A DNA stretch of 64,000 bases from Hymenolepis diminuta. Lineage: Eukaryota > Platyhelminthes > Cestoda > Cyclophyllidea > Hymenolepididae. The stretch is from NCBI GenBank assembly GCA_900708905.1, contig CAADRB010000043.1, positions 5,887 to 69,886 on the forward strand, given 5' to 3'. Below the pieces are notes generated by a model. The model searched no databases and was not told the origin of the DNA. It saw only the letters and a program-made list of their open reading frames with translations. Positions 61,147 to 64,000 of this stretch are shown piece after piece. Position numbers and translations under genes: made by a program. Numbering within the stretch: the stretch's first letter is position 1; each line of letters opens with the position of its first letter.

Positions 61147-64000
61147 TACAGCACAATCCACGCATGTTCATTTAAATTATCTGCATATGAACTCTTAGGT
61201 ACTGCATTAAGCCTCTGTTAGACGGTTGATATACTTTTTTAGGAAGTGATATTTAGCTTTTGTATAATAATTAAATTGATAACAAGCTTTATTGCAATAT
61301 GGATGATTAATGATCAGACCAAGTAAATCCGAATGATTCGCATAAATATAAGTATATATATTTTGTGAGGATTTCATTTCAACCTAGTCGACTTAAAGAA
61401 TTGATTAATTTAATCTATTTAAAAACTTTTTCTGTTGGTCCAAGTTTGCAGTACAAAAAGAATATGAGCGGGGTTTTCTTTACGCTGATGATGCTTAATT
61501 GAAAGCGCCAGATTAAAAATGGATCAATCATTGATTTGAAGCTATTATTATTTTCAAATTAATTAATCTGACTTATTTGATAAAATCAGCTATTCTTCTA
61601 ACCTATTATCTGAAAATCACTTTTTCTTAATCCTATTCTGAAAGACACAATTTAATGTAGAAAACCGAGTACATTAAATATTCTAAAGTAATGCCGTAAA
61701 AATAGTTAGAAAATATTATTCTACATTACTTTTTTTTATTTTTGATAAATTTGATCTCGTTTATTTAGGAGGTAGTTTCTCGTTAACATAAATTCAAGAC
61801 CTTTTGAAACATCATACGTCAATATGTATCAGTTTGGGTTTTTTGGTAGTCTGATTGAATGCCAGGATTTTCAGCAAATAAAGACTTATTATGTGAATTT
61901 TTGTTCTTAATGTGTATTTTAATCTTATAAATATAAAAGTAAGAGGTTCAATGTGTTTAGCACTATTTGAAAATTACAGTTAATGACGATGTCGAAGCAT
62001 CACAAATCTATTAGCAATATAAATAAGGACGACAAACAGAAATTTCGTTCTATTACTAGAGAAGATTATATAATCAAATAAGAGCTGTAGAATAATAAAA
62101 AACTGATCTTCCGTGACTTTTGTTGACTCACGACGTTGCTGTCTTCGGCATTTAGATACACCAACTCAATGCTCTCTAAATGAACTGACAGGAATCTCGT
62201 TTTATTAAGACTGTCTGAAAGTGTCTCAAAATCCTGAAACCTGTCTCAACTGGACCGTTATGCTCCTTGCCCAGATATTCTGACATCTACCCGTCAATAA
62301 ATAAGAGATTTATCGCTGATAGATACGGATGCAAGAAAGGAGTCATGTTTCCACCCATAAATCTTTAAAGTATCATCAAGAACAGCAAAAAGATGCTAGT
62401 AGACATTGAAAGCAGAAATGTCTACTTAATTAATAAATAGTAAACATGGTATTGAGTCGTCTTCAGTAAAGAATTACTAAATCATTTGCGGAAAAGAAAC
62501 ACTTTAGATATCTATAAACCATATGCACAAAGTTAATGAATAAATTTACTACGATGTGCGGATATTTTTAATGAAAATCATTAAAATAAAATAGCAATTA
62601 TTGACAATGCAGAAAGCAATGTTCGATAGGGTTACAGAAATCGATTTAGTCATTGAAATATATACGTATTTGCTTCATTTCGGATATAAGAGATCAAATT
62701 GTTTATGTGCTTCTGCTAACATAAGTTATGCTGATTCGTAGAGTCTGAATCAACTTTGAATAAAACATATTACCATTACCTGTGCTCTAGACACATTCAT
62801 TTAAATTTCTCTTGATTGAAAAATCGGGTTAAAGAATTATGAGGACCACCGGGTCTCACTTTTAGTAATCTTTTAAGAAAGTTACATTAACCTATTTTAA
62901 GTCTCAAAATGTCATAGAGCAACATAATTGGTTAACCCTCCTATGGAATGTAATAGTGTAAATATGTATAATAGTTTACATGAGACGAAATAGATTGGTG
63001 TGATGAAAAAACTTACAGGTCATTTATGCATCATTTTGTTTCTATACCTGAACTGTTTTAGAATGTACTATTTGGAAAATCCTCTTTGATCTTTACGACT
63101 CTCATTCTTATCATCTCGATTGTTTGCCCTGTCAGAATCTAAAAAAGTTTAAATTGCTCAAAAGAGAGATTTGCTTCTAGTGCAAGGTAAATTAGAGTAG
63201 ATAAATATCAATTTTTTTCTAGTGAAACTTACTGAAAACAATCTTACAAACTTGCTGTGGTAAAAAATAAGCAAACAGTCGTAGTTTATAAGTTAATATG
63301 TCTACTGGATCCACCTGATCGTCGAAAAGTATTAAGTAATTAGTTACTTTAAATATGGCTCGGAATGGGGATTGTAAAGATGTATTTTCATGAATTTTAC
63401 CGAAGAGAGAAAATGTAAAACTAATTGTTTAAGTCCTAAAGGTTAAAGATTGTTTAGGTGCTGAAGTTGCTGTGTAGTAAGTTTATCTCTATTCCTTTGT
63501 GCCCTAATCACTTCGACTTCAATTTTCTTTAAGTTCTCTGTATTTTTTCTCCGTCTGCGCAGACACCCACTCACATTCGCTATTAGTCAAAATAATGACT
63601 CATTCATGTCATGGGCTTCCATTCTTCATACTCATGCTAGTATCCCTGCAACTTATATCTACTTTTATAAATTCCGTCTGAGAGTATCAATAATTCTTGT
63701 GGGTAGTCCAATTCTCTAATATCCCAGTTAGTTGCTTTGTACTACTGTAACATATTAAAGTGGGCTTATTTGTGAAAGCGATATTGGATTTTGAAATAAA
63801 ATTTCTTTTACCAAGTGTTTTACAAGTGGGTTTAATTAATTAGATAGCAAAATAAACCTTTTATCGGGGACTGCACATGTTCAATAGGTATGATGGCGTC
63901 ACCACGCACATCCTTATAGCTACAAGGCGAAGATTTGCAGTAATCAAAGTTCTCTAGTTAATAAAATTAAAATTAATTAAAAACTAACCGTAACCTTATC
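61147..64000. other. no supported gene
   Basis: AT-rich sequence with no frame, repeat or splice pattern that could be supported on either strand. Confidence 0.5.

Overview
The window is AT-rich eukaryotic nuclear DNA with sparse, intron-split genes and decayed transposable elements. It most likely comes from a parasitic flatworm, probably a blood fluke of the schistosome group. Reasons: a 36-nt intron near a 5' end, a gene built of small exons whose lengths are multiples of three, an RTE/SR2-like non-LTR retroelement, Ty3/gypsy remnants of the CsRn1/Boudicca kind, and a mariner copy. The species is inferred from these traits, not identified.

Layout. 0-6 kb: a compact three-exon tetraspanin-like gene (2030-3258, +) lacking the large extracellular loop, then an unresolved coding-like block (3863-5434). 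6-26 kb: mostly non-coding, with an LTR-like repeat (about 9092-9626), a weak LINE remnant (15.1-16 kb), a mariner element with both inverted ends but an assembly gap inside (16327-17161), one orphan exon-like segment (22468-22627) and an RTE-type LINE remnant on the minus strand (about 23.9-25.08 kb). 27.9-28.2 kb: a single-exon neuropeptide precursor (-) ending in an amidation-ready LPWG. 29.8-32.3 kb: the second, inverted copy of the 9-kb LTR-like repeat, next to a broken Ty3/gypsy pol. 32.6-38.8 kb: a complete six-exon gene (-) for actin-related protein 1 (centractin). 43.7-45.5 kb: an intronless SLC22-type transporter (-). 51.7-53.4 kb: a two-exon gene (+) with weak resemblance to the flavodoxin-fold FMN reductases. 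56-58 kb: a pair of related LTR-like repeats in direct orientation. 58.3-61 kb: the 3' half of a gene (+) with symmetric small exons and a C-terminal membrane anchor.

The genes do not form an obvious pathway. They are independent eukaryotic transcription units: a dynactin component, a membrane transporter, a secreted signalling peptide, a small four-pass membrane protein and a tail-anchored protein of unknown role. The most novel-looking items are the LPW-amide precursor, the loop-less tetraspanin and the symmetric-exon tail-anchored gene. No rRNA gene, intact tRNA gene or CRISPR array was seen.
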